64,000 nt of DNA from CAYLSV01 sp964386435 (GCA_964386435.1 CAYLSV010000004.1:1-64000); one strand, 5' to 3'. Numbered from the stretch's first letter, positions 19,204-27,615 are shown. Numbers and translations are program-made. The notes: a model not told the origin generated them from the sequence alone.

Positions 19204-19689
19204 ATGAGCACGATCGCTAAGAAACTGGAGGACCTTTTCCACGCTGCTGGCAGCTTCGATCATCGGCTTGGAAGTGGTATAGCCCAACATGCTATGGGTG
19301 GTTTAGCGGTGGGTGTCATGAAGCGTCTGGAATACCGGACGATTGAGGGAGCGATTGTAGAGTTTGAGCATCTTCCCGAACACGACAAGGCGTTCATTGT
19401 CGAAGTGTCGCAATGGGCAACCCGATCGTTATTTCAATACATCACGCATCACAAAGAGAACGCGGAAAAGCGGCAGTCTGCCAATCTACCGTCGCCTGAT
19501 TTGTTTTTATCCCATGCCAAAGAATTGCATACAGCCGCTTATGCAGGCTTGGCGTCTCGTTGCCGTTCTCACGCCTATGACGGCATATTTGGGAGACCCG
19601 GTAATGATCTTGGGGTAGTTGCTAAACAAGCCGTACTAGCAGCTTTAGAGGAAGTCCGCCAAAGAGCTCATCGAGCATACGGGTCGTAG
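19204..19689 (+). CDS. Uncharacterised protein, cassette gene A
   Basis: 161 aa, predicted mostly alpha-helical and soluble, with several His and acidic residues (GSFDHRLGSGIAQHAMGG; EHDKAFIVEVSQWATRSLF; AYDGIFGRPGNDLGVVAKQA). No family recognised. Codon use is much less GC-rich than the host and than most of the element, indicating separate origin. It is convergent with, and overlaps by 22 bp, the gene at 19668-19964. No clear Shine-Dalgarno precedes the ATG. The pair sits between an integrase and its 3' remnant, a place where cargo often accumulates, so a defence or toxin-antitoxin-like role is possible but unproven. Confidence 0.6.
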   Translation: MSTIAKKLEDLFHAAGSFDHRLGSGIAQHAMGGLAVGVMKRLEYRTIEGAIVEFEHLPEHDKAFIVEVSQWATRSLFQYITHHKENAEKRQSANLPSPDLFLSHAKELHTAAYAGLASRCRSHAYDGIFGRPGNDLGVVAKQAVLAALEEVRQRAHRAYGS

Positions 19690-19964
19690 TTGATCGCACG
19701 CTTGTTGCGCAGCGTATCCTGCCAAGAATCCGTTGATTCAGACCTGATTTCATCAGCTCGCATTTTCAAGGCGTCCCTAGTTGCGTCCCGCTCCGCGCCA
19801 CTCGAATGTAAATAACGCTGGACCATCTGCCAGTCCTCGTTCTTTGCGAGCGAATCAGCGAAGGCCTCCGCAAAGAATTGCTCTCGCGAAAGCTCAGTCT
19901 CACGTGATGTAGGTTCTGCCTTCTTAAATCCAAGCCACCTGCTTATCAGATCGATTAAGTTCAA
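19668..19964 (-). CDS. Uncharacterised small helical protein, cassette gene B
   Basis: 98 aa on the minus strand, starting MNLIDLISRWLGFKKAEP, an amphipathic N-terminal helix. A charged, likely helical or coiled body follows (REQFFAEAFADSLAKNEDWQ; SGAERDATRDALKMRADEIR). No family recognised. Composition is AT-richer, like gene A, with which it overlaps tail to tail by 22 bp, an arrangement that could give antisense coupling. It may act with gene A; no further statement is supported. Confidence 0.55.
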   Translation of the reverse strand: MNLIDLISRWLGFKKAEPTSRETELSREQFFAEAFADSLAKNEDWQMVQRYLHSSGAERDATRDALKMRADEIRSESTDSWQDTLRNKRAINYDPYAR

Positions 19965-20035
19965 GAACCATGCCTTTCGTAGTTGTTTCTGAATAAAGTG
20001 TATCAGAGGAAACGGGTCATGGCTAGTATCTTTGG

Positions 20036-21085
20036 TTAGAGTATGATGCGGTCGATCTCGTCCAGCGTGGTTGCCTGATGTCGTCGGTCGTAGAGCTTCG
20101 TCGTCTCAGGCTTTGCGTGTCCGGCCATCAACTGTGCCTGTTCCAGCCGGCCGTCATGGTCCAGATAAGCCGTGATCCCGGTCGCACGGAAGCTGTGGTT
20201 GTTGAACCGGTCACCGACACCTGCCGCCTTGCAGCGGCGCTTGACCATCGCCCACGAGTCTTTACGTGTCATGCCGCGGTCGGTGAAAGCTGACCGTTCG
20301 CGGTTGATCGTGCGAAACAACGGCCGCTGATCTCGCTTGCCTAGCTCAATACCGGTTCGCTCCGCGTAAGCCGCAAGATGATCGGCAGCGACGCGATGTA
20401 GCGGCATCTCGTGATCCCGGCCGCCTTTCTCGCGGAACATCACCTTGATGTGCTGCCCAACCTGATACACGTCATGCGGCTTTAGATTCAGCACGGCCGA
20501 CACGCGGCCGAACGTGTAGACCATGATGGCAAGCAACGCTCGATCCCGTGTACCAGCAAGCGGCACTTCGTCAATGGATGCCAGCAGCTTTCGGCAGTCC
20601 TCGCCGGTGAGTGCGGGCGTTTTGCCGACACGCACGACATGAGACGGGCCGCGAACCTCCGCCGCCGGGTTCCGCTCGGCGATGCCTCGCGTCAGCAGGA
20701 ACCCGCCGATCATGCGGATAGCGGCAAGATGTTGCTTGACGGTGGCGGGTGCTTTCGTCTGGCCAAGTAGTTCGACATATGCCGCTACATGCACGGGCTT
20801 GATCTGCTCGAACGGCAAGCCGTTCTCCTCGCACCACGCGAGGTAGGTGGTCACAGCCCGGCCGTATGCTTCGCGGGTGTTGGCGTTGCGGATCGAAGCG
20901 GTGAAGTACTCGATGAATGCCTCGGCCGCTTCAGGTCCGATGTTGGCAATGGCAGCAGGCACGACGAACCCCGGTGAGCCGAGAAGCCGTTTTTCTCCGC
21001 CTCCGGCATATACGATCGGTTCGGTCGGACCGGCGGGCACAACGCCTGCTTGGCCGACCTGTCCAGCCTGTTTCTGCTCCGTCAC
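20036..21085 (-). CDS. Tyrosine recombinase/integrase (second integrase of the element)
   Basis: 349 aa from GTG, whose GTGA overlaps the stop of the upstream gene. There is an N-terminal SAM-like DNA-binding domain (EYFTASIRNANTREAYGRAV, about 65-155). The catalytic domain (about 165-349) has Arg in TFGRVSAVLNL, HxxR in NNHSFRATGI, the second His in MAGHAKPETT, and the nucleophile Tyr in KLYDRRH. All of the R-H-R-H-Y set can be placed, so it is probably active. It lies inside the element rather than at an end, so it may serve a nested unit, dimer resolution, or be a captured integrase. Confidence 0.9.
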   Translation of the reverse strand: MTEQKQAGQVGQAGVVPAGPTEPIVYAGGGEKRLLGSPGFVVPAAIANIGPEAAEAFIEYFTASIRNANTREAYGRAVTTYLAWCEENGLPFEQIKPVHVAAYVELLGQTKAPATVKQHLAAIRMIGGFLLTRGIAERNPAAEVRGPSHVVRVGKTPALTGEDCRKLLASIDEVPLAGTRDRALLAIMVYTFGRVSAVLNLKPHDVYQVGQHIKVMFREKGGRDHEMPLHRVAADHLAAYAERTGIELGKRDQRPLFRTINRERSAFTDRGMTRKDSWAMVKRRCKAAGVGDRFNNHSFRATGITAYLDHDGRLEQAQLMAGHAKPETTKLYDRRHQATTLDEIDRIIL

Positions 21086-21447
21086 CGGCTGATGGTCGGT
21101 TCGATGGTGTAACGGGCCGCGTAGGTGCCATCCGGCTGATCAATGTGTTGAACACGGTGCGCCCAGCAGATACGGTCCATCCGCTCGCGAACATGTTCTG
21201 ACACCGCTTCGCGTTGCTGCGGGTCGTCCGTTTCCACGTCGATGGCGACGCTGAACGGTCCTGTCTCATCCCGGCTGCCAGGTTGATCTGTCAGCACACG
21301 AGCCGACCGGACCCCCTTAAACCGCGAAAGCTGCTCGGCAAATTGAACGCCGCCCATGCGGGCTTCGTCCTCCGGACCATATTGCATCGCCTCATTCAGT
21401 GGCAGTTTCACATATTCTTCGACTGACAGATACGGATTCTTTGTCAT
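21082..21447 (-). CDS. Uncharacterised protein co-transcribed with the integrase
   Basis: 121 aa whose stop overlaps the integrase start by 4 bp (GTGA), so translation is coupled. No family recognised. Visible: an acidic N-terminal half (SVEEYVKLPLNEAMQYGPED) and a ferredoxin-like alternation of strands and helices (ARVLTDQPGSRDETGPFSVA; REAVSEHVRERMDRICWAHR). The tight linkage suggests an accessory factor for the recombinase, for example a directionality or binding protein; this is inference. Confidence 0.6.
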   Translation of the reverse strand: MTKNPYLSVEEYVKLPLNEAMQYGPEDEARMGGVQFAEQLSRFKGVRSARVLTDQPGSRDETGPFSVAIDVETDDPQQREAVSEHVRERMDRICWAHRVQHIDQPDGTYAARYTIEPTISR

Positions 21448-21525
21448 GCTACGCTCGTTGGTGCCTCACCATTCGCATAGCATGGATGGCTTCAGGCACG
21501 CAAGCACATAAAGACATAAACGCTG

Positions 21526-21942
21526 TTATGTGGCATCCTTCAGGAACGAGTCTAATGTGGACGCCAGCCTAGTTTCTTCCCGGACTTCGCATTCCCACAC
21601 AACTAGAACCTTCCAACCAAAAGATTGCAGTTCAAGAATTTGACGGCGATCCCGATCAGCGTTCTCTTTCAGCTTCTCCGCCCAGAACGCCTCGCGGGTC
21701 TTGGGCCGCGTTGCGTAGCGGCAGCCGGGGTGCTGGTGCCAGAAGCAGCCGTGGACGAAAATCACCTTCTTCCGGCAAGGAAACACAAGGTCCGGCCGAC
21801 CCGGAAGCTCCTTGCAGTGAAGCCGATAACGGTAACCCATCCGATGGATCAGTGACCGCACCCGCATCTCGGGCTTCGAGTTCTTACCTTTGATCGCCCT
21901 CATGTTGCGGCTGCGCTGGTCAGGCGTGTGAACGTCACTCAT
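21526..21942 (-). CDS. vsr: Very short patch repair endonuclease (Vsr)
   Basis: Start placed at ATG 21942 (MSDVHTPDQRSRNMRAIKGK), the usual Vsr N-terminus. Catalytic and metal/zinc features are present: LPGRPDLVF with the essential Asp, KVIFVHGCFWHQHPGC with the active-site His and Cys/His zinc ligands, and GWKVLVVWECEV. Vsr nicks 5' of the T in T:G mismatches formed by deamination of 5-methylcytosine, protecting sites methylated by the adjacent cytosine methyltransferase. It lies 29 bp after the EcoRII-like gene, forming a three-gene unit dcm-like / R / vsr. Confidence 0.93.
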   Translation of the reverse strand: MSDVHTPDQRSRNMRAIKGKNSKPEMRVRSLIHRMGYRYRLHCKELPGRPDLVFPCRKKVIFVHGCFWHQHPGCRYATRPKTREAFWAEKLKENADRDRRQILELQSFGWKVLVVWECEVREETRLASTLDSFLKDAT

Positions 21943-21971
21943 ACAAGGTCCTTCAGTAGTATCGCATCGGA

Positions 21972-23135
21972 TCACAGCCGTTCCTGCACGTCGCTGATGA
22001 AGCGGTCAATGCTCAGGATGTCCATTGCCCGCTCTTTCGGATACTCCTTGTGGAGCGGCTGCGGCACCACCAATGAAACATTGGCCTTCGACATCTCTGC
22101 CAGCTGGTTGCCGCTGATGCCTTTCTGGAGCGTCAGCAGGTGTTTAGTTGGCACCCTCTGACCCTCATTGAGCACCTGCCGCCAGCGGTCCTTGCACGTC
22201 GTTTTCAGGCCAACTACGAACAGCCGGTCCACCGGGTAGCTTGGATCGTTGTACGCCTCGACGCTCGGGATGATGAAGTCAGGCTTGCCGTCGATAGCCG
22301 GCTGGGATTCGTGCGGCACGCCGGCGTCCTTCAGGATGAATTCAACGTGGTTCTCGAACGAACGGCCGGCCCGCGCCTTCCGGCGGTTGGTGATGGAACC
22401 GGCTGTCTTAAGGAAATCATCTACGCTCTCGAACATGCGGTGAATCTGCTCGTTACACAGCCGTCGCTCCACGAGCCGGAACAGCCGGTACTCGGCGTTT
22501 ATGGCCTGCACCAAGCGTTTGTCGTGGGGCATTCTTGCAAGGTTCTGTACACAATCGCGAATAGCTGTGCGGGTCGCTTCAGAGAAGGTTAGCCCGCTTG
22601 GGAAGTCTTCAAGCTCCGCCGCGAACTTGCGGAAGTGACGTTCAAGGCACTCATCTTCGTCCTCGACATGCTCCCGGCCTGGCTCAAACACGCCCCATGA
22701 GTCGATAGCCTCCACGCCCAGCGCAGCTTGCACCTGCTCAATATCGTCCTCAAGGTCCAGCACATACGCGTGGAACTGCTCGAGGCTGATAGGCACCAGC
22801 ACAAGCAAGTTGCCCACCGCGTCGGCGTTCAGGAATGGGAAGTCGCGGCCGAAGCGTGTCAGGCGGTACTCGTGGCGGGTGCCCTTGCCGTACCACGTCA
22901 CAGCAGACTCGGTGATGAGACCGTTCTGCCATGTGATGCTGACGATATGCTTGTGATTGATGCCGTTAACAGGAGCCTGCGGAGTAAAGAACTCCCAAAC
23001 ACCGGACGGCAAGTAAAACCCACACTGATGGCTGCCGGTCACACCAGCGTCATTCGGCGAGATGAACTTCAGCAGCGCCCGGCCGTTAGTCCGGGCATCA
23101 GCAATCGCCTGTTCAGCGTGTGGGCTGGTCATCAT
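21972..23135 (-). CDS. EcoRII-family type II restriction endonuclease
   Basis: 387 aa with a GGAG Shine-Dalgarno. The C-terminal catalytic domain (about 245-387) carries the EcoRII-C pattern: AGRSFENHVEFILKDAGVP, PDFIIPSVEAYND, then KTTCKDRWRQVLNEGQRV, where PD and the K-x-x-C-K-DRW segment form the PD-(D/E)xK-like site. The sequence ends with LQKGISGNQL and VVPQPLHKEYP. The N-terminal half (about 1-170) corresponds to the EcoRII-N effector domain. EcoRII recognises CCWGG, a likely but unverified specificity here. Gap to the methyltransferase gene is 15 bp, same strand. Defence against unmethylated incoming DNA, and addictive stabilisation of the element. Confidence 0.9.
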   Translation of the reverse strand: MMTSPHAEQAIADARTNGRALLKFISPNDAGVTGSHQCGFYLPSGVWEFFTPQAPVNGINHKHIVSITWQNGLITESAVTWYGKGTRHEYRLTRFGRDFPFLNADAVGNLLVLVPISLEQFHAYVLDLEDDIEQVQAALGVEAIDSWGVFEPGREHVEDEDECLERHFRKFAAELEDFPSGLTFSEATRTAIRDCVQNLARMPHDKRLVQAINAEYRLFRLVERRLCNEQIHRMFESVDDFLKTAGSITNRRKARAGRSFENHVEFILKDAGVPHESQPAIDGKPDFIIPSVEAYNDPSYPVDRLFVVGLKTTCKDRWRQVLNEGQRVPTKHLLTLQKGISGNQLAEMSKANVSLVVPQPLHKEYPKERAMDILSIDRFISDVQERL

Positions 23136-23150
23136 GTTTGCTCCTACGGT

Positions 23151-24368
23151 CTACACAGCCTTCTTTCGTCCGTTATTCGTACGCAGCGGCAGCTTAAACA
23201 AGCACCCGTTTGGTGACGCAGCCAGCTTGCGGCCGAAGACCTTGACCATTTCACGTCCGACCGCCTCGGCAACCGGCGGGACGACGGCATTGCCAAACTG
23301 CTTGTAAGCCTGCGTGTCAGAGACGACAATCGGCAGGTGGTCCGGGAAACCCATGAGGCGTGCGGCCTCTCTCGGACTAAGCCGGCGAGGGTTCTTGCCA
23401 CGACCTTGCGGTATCAGCACTTCAGAGCCATCTTTGAAATATCGGGCACTGAGCGTTCGGCTCACGCCGTCAAGGTCCGTCATGCCGAAGCCAAAGCCGT
23501 TGCCCGCCGCCTTATGTTTCGCCGCATAGTTCTGAAGATATGTCCACAGGTGGTCGGTCAGCGTGTACTTGGCCTCCACCTTCGGGTCGAGGATGTTACG
23601 GAACTTTGGTCGTTCGCCCTCGGGCGGCTCGGGGTAGGTAAAGCCGGGATCATCGCCAAAATGGCGACGGTCGAAGCCGACGATAAACACCCGCTCCCGG
23701 TGCTGCGGGACATAGCGGGCGGCGTCAATGACTTGGTCGTAGACGACGTAGTTCAGGTCCTCCAGCGTGCGGCGGATGACCGCCCAGGTGCGGCCCTTGT
23801 CGTGGGACTTAAGGTTCTTCACGTTCTCAAGCAGCAGTACGGGCGGACGTTTGATTTCGATGACGGTGGCGAGGTGGAAGAACAGCGTGCCCTGCGTCTC
23901 GTCCTTGAACCCGTGGGCCTTGCCAAGGCTGGCCTTCTTCGACACGCCGGCGATGCTGAACGGCTGGCACGGGAAGCCGGCGGTCAGCACGTCGTGGTCG
24001 GGGATATCGGCCGGCTTCACCTGGCGTATGTCGCCGACGGGCACCTCGCCATGCCATTTCTGGTAGGTCTTCTGCGCGTACTTGTCCCACTCACAGCTGA
24101 ACACGCACCGTCCACCGTTCTTCTCCATACCCAAACGCAGGCCGCCGATGCCAGCGAATAAATCAATGAAGGTGAAGGGAATATTGCCTCCCTCAGGTAC
24201 CACTGGCGGCACTTGGTCGAACAGCGTCGGCCCATCCTCACCATGCTCGAATGCCTTCATCAGCACCGACAGCACGAACTCTTTCTGTGACTGGCGGAGG
24301 CCGTAGCTGTTGGTGTCGATCCACTGCTTCAGGTGGGGCGGAACGTCGCGGATTAGCAGCTGCGGCAT
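23151..24368 (-). CDS. dcm: DNA (cytosine-5) methyltransferase with N-terminal ribbon-helix-helix-like domain
   Basis: Start at ATG 24368, chosen for its AGAGGAA Shine-Dalgarno; 405 aa. C5-MTase motifs: FTFIDLFAGIGGLRLGMEKN (I), TAGFPCQPFS with catalytic Cys (IV), LLLENVKNL (VI), QHRERVFIVG (VIII), and the C-terminal QAYKQFGNAVVPPV (X). The first 45 residues (MPQLLIRDVPPHLKQW, then QSQKEFVLSVLMKAF) look like an Arc/CopG-type ribbon-helix-helix. M.EcoRII is known to repress its own promoter, so this extension could be the operator-binding part. A tandem GATATCGGT repeat lies 22-39 bp upstream of the start. Protects the EcoRII-type site. Confidence 0.92.
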   Translation of the reverse strand: MPQLLIRDVPPHLKQWIDTNSYGLRQSQKEFVLSVLMKAFEHGEDGPTLFDQVPPVVPEGGNIPFTFIDLFAGIGGLRLGMEKNGGRCVFSCEWDKYAQKTYQKWHGEVPVGDIRQVKPADIPDHDVLTAGFPCQPFSIAGVSKKASLGKAHGFKDETQGTLFFHLATVIEIKRPPVLLLENVKNLKSHDKGRTWAVIRRTLEDLNYVVYDQVIDAARYVPQHRERVFIVGFDRRHFGDDPGFTYPEPPEGERPKFRNILDPKVEAKYTLTDHLWTYLQNYAAKHKAAGNGFGFGMTDLDGVSRTLSARYFKDGSEVLIPQGRGKNPRRLSPREAARLMGFPDHLPIVVSDTQAYKQFGNAVVPPVAEAVGREMVKVFGRKLAASPNGCLFKLPLRTNNGRKKAV

Positions 24369-24681
24369 GGGATTCCTCTGGGTGAAGTTGATATCGGTGA
24401 TATCGGTTGTACCCAGACAGTCGCACGAACGGCGTGGTCCGTCAAGCTCCGCCTTCAGGTGCGACATCGCAGCTTATTATGCCGGCAGCACAGCTGCCCT
24501 ACATTGCCAGACGTGCCTGACCGATTGGAGTTCCGACGTCCTTCTCCGTCGGGTCGGCAACATCCGGCTATCGCGTCGCGGTGAATGAGATTCACCACCC
24601 GAGCGTTCAGGGTCCCCATGATGCGTACGTCGCCATCGCAGTGATGGCGTTTCGCACCCCTCTCCACACAAGGAGTATCGT
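24369..24681. other. 313-bp divergent intergenic region between the methyltransferase and a small ORF
   Basis: No convincing gene. It must hold the leftward promoter of the restriction-modification operon and the promoter of the small rightward gene. Recognisable contents are the tandem 9-bp repeat at 24390-24407 and the AAGGAG Shine-Dalgarno at about 24669. Confidence 0.5.
24390..24407. promoter_or_regulatory. Tandem 9-bp repeat, candidate operator of the methyltransferase gene
   Basis: GATATCGGT occurs twice in perfect tandem, 22-39 bp upstream of the methyltransferase ATG. Ribbon-helix-helix proteins commonly bind tandem short repeats, and the methyltransferase itself has such an N-terminal domain, so autoregulation is a reasonable hypothesis. 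Confidence 0.45.
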
Positions 24682-24873
24682 ATGGTTCACATCCCTGTTT
24701 GGGCCGCCGTCGTCATCGGCCGCTGTGCCGTCAACACCTACAAGAAGCACAAGCAGAAGGAGGCTTCGGCCAAGTTTGAGCTTGAGCAGGCGCAGCGCGA
24801 GTGCAAGCGTCTGCAAGCGGAAAACCGTCGTCGTCCCGACGATGACGGGCAGCCCGCACGTCTTGTCGGCTAG
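24682..24873 (+). CDS. Small protein with hydrophobic N-terminus and coiled-coil body
   Basis: 63 aa. A strong AAGGAG sits 8 bp before the ATG, which is the main reason to accept it. The N-terminus is hydrophobic (VHIPVWAAVVIGRCAV); the rest is charged and helical (KKHKQKEASAKFELEQAQRE) and ends in a polar tail. It may be membrane-tethered. No family recognised. It precedes the SOS genes and is followed by an inverted repeat and promoter-like sequence. Confidence 0.55.
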   Translation: MVHIPVWAAVVIGRCAVNTYKKHKQKEASAKFELEQAQRECKRLQAENRRRPDDDGQPARLVG

Positions 24874-24885
24874 CGGCCGTTGACC

Positions 24886-24933
24886 CCGAACGGACATCGG
24901 ACGTTGACTTGCCCGTTCGGTTGATGTTAGATA
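24886..24933 (+). promoter_or_regulatory. Candidate umuD promoter with overlapping inverted repeat
   Basis: TTGACT (24904-24909) and TAGATA (24928-24933) are 18 bp apart and precede the umuD ATG closely. An exact inverted repeat CCGAACGG (24886-24893) / CCGTTCGG (24913-24920) brackets the -35 element. Its GAAC and GTTC cores recall LexA boxes of some phyla. SOS control is inferred, not shown. Confidence 0.4.
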
Positions 24934-24940
24934 TATCCCG

Positions 24941-25405
24941 ATGCTGTCCAACTTCGGGAGAAAACCGGCGTGGGGTGCCTTAACCGGCACCCTCACGCCT
25001 TTGATCGGCCCTCGGCTGCCGCTGCCGTTGATGTTGAGCCACGTCCAGGCTGGCTTTCCGAGTCCCGCCGAAGATTACGTTGAAGGGCAGCTTGATCTGA
25101 ATGAACACCTGATCCACCGCCCGGCAGCGACGTTCTTCGTCCACGTGACAGGCGAAAGCATGACGGACATCGGGATATATCCTGGCGACCTCTTGATCGT
25201 GGACCGGGCGGAACCGGTAGTACATGGCAAGGTGGTGGTTGCGGTGCTCGATGGCGGCCTAACCGTCAAGCTGTTCGAGCGGCGCGGCCGTAGCATCATC
25301 TTGAAGGCTGCCAATCCTGATTTTTCGCCGATTGTTCTCGACGAGCAGCAAGACGTGGAGCTAATCATCTGGGGTGTAGCTACCAGCGCTGTTCGTCGCC
25401 TTTGA
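24941..25405 (+). CDS. umuD: UmuD-like S24 peptidase subunit of translesion polymerase V
   Basis: 154 aa. The autocleavage site is in VQAGFPSPAEDYVEG (Ala-Gly), followed by DLNEHLIHRPAATFFVHVTG. The Ser-Lys dyad is present: catalytic Ser in TGESMTDIGIYPGDLLIVD and Lys in GGLTVKLFE. After RecA-stimulated self-cleavage UmuD' would join UmuC to form Pol V for bypass synthesis on damaged DNA. It begins a three-gene rightward unit (umuD, umuC, SRAP). Mobile umuDC pairs are known on plasmids, fitting the context. Confidence 0.92.
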   Translation: MLSNFGRKPAWGALTGTLTPLIGPRLPLPLMLSHVQAGFPSPAEDYVEGQLDLNEHLIHRPAATFFVHVTGESMTDIGIYPGDLLIVDRAEPVVHGKVVVAVLDGGLTVKLFERRGRSIILKAANPDFSPIVLDEQQDVELIIWGVATSAVRRL

Positions 25406-25424
25406 GCATGTTGGGACTGCTCCG

Positions 25425-26743
25425 GTGACGAACGCTTGTGGACCATTGGCGCGGAACCTTCTGCCGCAACTGGCGGTAGCGCTTGTCGACTGCAACAACT
25501 TCTACTGCTCATGCGAACGGGTGTTTGATCCACGCCTAGCGACCGTGCCGGTCGCCGTGCTATCAAACAACGACGGGTGCGTGATCGCCCGCAGTCAGGA
25601 AGTCAAAGATTTGGGTGTGGCGATGGGAACGCCGGCCTTTCAGGTGCGGCAGCAGCTAGCTAAGCACGGCGTCAAGGTGCTGTCGAGCAACTACACGCTG
25701 TACGCCGACATGAGCCGCCGGGTCATGGAGGTGATGGAGTCGATGGCACCCGCCGTCGAAATCTACTCAATTGACGAAGCGTTCGTTGATCTGTCGCGGA
25801 TTCCAGCGGGTGAACTGGATGCGTTCGCCCGCGAGCTACAGGCAAAGGTGCTTCGTTGGACGGGCATACCGGTCGGTATCGGGATCGGCACGACCAAGAC
25901 GCTGGCGAAGGTGGCAAATCACTACGCCAAGAAACACCGGGCCGACACCGGCGGGGTCTACTCGATGATCGACGATCCCGGTGCCGAGGCGTCATGCGAT
26001 GGTGCGAAGTCGGCGACGTATGGGGTGTCGGGCGGGCGCATGGTCCACGGCTCGTTAGTGCTGGCGTTCGATCTGCTGCGGATTTGCGTGACTGTGAACC
26101 TAGTGACATCCGCAGCAAGATGACGGTGGTTGGGCAACGCACGGTGTTGGAACTGCGAGGCACGCCGTGCATTCCGCTGGAAATGGTTCCTGATCTTCGC
26201 AAGGGCGTTGCCAGCACCCGCAGCTTTGGCCGCCGAGTGACCTGCAAGCATGAACTTGCCGAAGCCATTGCCGGGTTTGTGGATCGCGCTAGTGGAAAGC
26301 TCCGGCGTGAACAGCTGGTTGCCGGGGTTCTGCAAGTCTTCGTGCGAACGGACCGGTTTCGGGAAGACAAACCGCAATATGGTAACACGGCCTCTGCTCG
26401 TCTTGCGGTGCCCTCGGCCGATGTCGCCGAACTGACGCACCGCGCAACGGGTCTGCTCGACCGGTTGTATCGGCCGGGCTACGAGTACAAGAAGGCGGGG
26501 GTGATGCTGGTCGATCTTTCGCCTGCCGCGACACGGCAGCAGGGGCTGTTTGATGAAGTTGACCGCGAGAAGCGGCTAAACCTATTGAATGCTTACGACG
26601 CCATCAATATGCGTTATGGCAGGGGCACGGTGAAGCTCGCCGCTCAAGCCGTCGGACGCAAACAGACTTGGCAAATGCGCCGCGAGCATCTTTCGCCCCG
26701 CTATACAACTGACTGGAAGCAACTACCAAAGGTAAAGGCATAG
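25425..26743 (+). pseudogene. umuC: UmuC-like Y-family DNA polymerase with a frameshift
   Basis: The N-terminal part (frame ending 26123) has the Y-family catalytic core: ALVDCNNFYCSCERVFDP, NNDGCVIARS, and SIDEAFVDLS, all acidic residues intact. At about 25985-26005, after YSMIDDPGAEAS, the homology jumps to the -1 frame (MRWCEVGDVWGVGRAHGP) and continues to 26743 through the HhH, little-finger and C-terminal regions (SFGRRVTCKHELAEAI, INMRYGRGTVKLAAQ). About 439 residues if repaired. No slippery heptamer is obvious at the junction, so it is a mutation or sequencing error rather than programmed recoding. Starts from GTG 19 bp after umuD. Confidence 0.85.
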
Positions 26744-26746
26744 AGT

Positions 26747-27496
26747 ATGTGCGGACGCGAAGTGCAGTTTCGGAAGCGAGCGGCGATGCAGGATGCATTC
26801 ATGGCACGGTATGTTGGCAGCGAGCCGCCTCCGCCTCCTCGGTATAACATCGCGCCCACGCAGCCGCTGTTAGTTGTGAGCGGCGATAACAACCGGCAGT
26901 TGGATGTCATGCGGTGGGGTCTGGTGCCTGCCCGCTCGAAGTCCATCGGAAGCAAGCCGTGGTTCAACGGGCGCAGTGAGCAACTACATGCTCAAGGCGG
27001 GGCCGGTAACGTCTACCGACGGTTGATTGGCCGCAAGCGCTGTCTGGTTCCTTTCGATGCGTTCTACGAGTGGCACCGGTTGCCGGACGGCGGCAAGCAG
27101 CCATTCGCCGTTTCGCTCGATGGGGACGGCCCGCACGCTTTTGCCGGGGTCTGGGACGAATGGGACAATGGTGATGAGGTGCTTCGCTCCTGCCTGATGT
27201 TCACCTGCAAGGCAAACTCGCTGATGGCGTACATTCACAATGGAGGCCCACGCGGCGGACGGATGCCGGTCATCCTCTCGCCCGATCGATGGGGCGACTG
27301 GTTGAGCGAGGACGTCACCGGGCAGGAGGCAGCCCGGCTGTTGAAGCCGTGGGCCGACGATCATTCGCTGGTTGCGACGCCCGTCAGCGATAGCGTGAGC
27401 CGCGGCGTCGAGAGTGAGATGTGTCTTGAGCCGGTCGGTCAACCGATCCGGACAGTTCCCGATTCTGAGCCTCGACTGTTTGGCGGCGACGCTTGA
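26747..27496 (+). CDS. yedK: SRAP-domain (HMCES/YedK) SOS-associated protein
   Basis: 249 aa starting MCGR, so Cys2 would be exposed after Met removal; this Cys crosslinks to abasic sites in single-stranded DNA. Family motifs: RYNIAPTQPLLVV, MRWGLVPARSK, NGRSEQL (usually NARSE), CLVPFDAFYEW, and GRMPVILSPDRWGDWL with the active-site His/Arg-Met-Pro region slightly altered. It lies 3 bp after the umuC frame, so the unit combines lesion bypass with abasic-site protection. Such SRAP genes are commonly linked to umuDC or imuB/dnaE2. Confidence 0.92.
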   Translation: MCGREVQFRKRAAMQDAFMARYVGSEPPPPPRYNIAPTQPLLVVSGDNNRQLDVMRWGLVPARSKSIGSKPWFNGRSEQLHAQGGAGNVYRRLIGRKRCLVPFDAFYEWHRLPDGGKQPFAVSLDGDGPHAFAGVWDEWDNGDEVLRSCLMFTCKANSLMAYIHNGGPRGGRMPVILSPDRWGDWLSEDVTGQEAARLLKPWADDHSLVATPVSDSVSRGVESEMCLEPVGQPIRTVPDSEPRLFGGDA

Positions 27497-27615
27497 TTCA
27501 CCCTCATTTCATATCCTGAATGCAACACGGCGGGTGCGTCTTGCACGGCTGGTCGCTGTGTTAGCTGCACCCCTGCTGTTTTCGACGCACACCTATCCAT
27601 CGTTGCTGGCCTGCC

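Noticed and set aside
25980..26010. Programmed ribosomal frameshift in umuC
   Set aside because: No slippery heptamer or downstream pseudoknot-like structure could be recognised, and Y-family polymerases are not known to use recoding.
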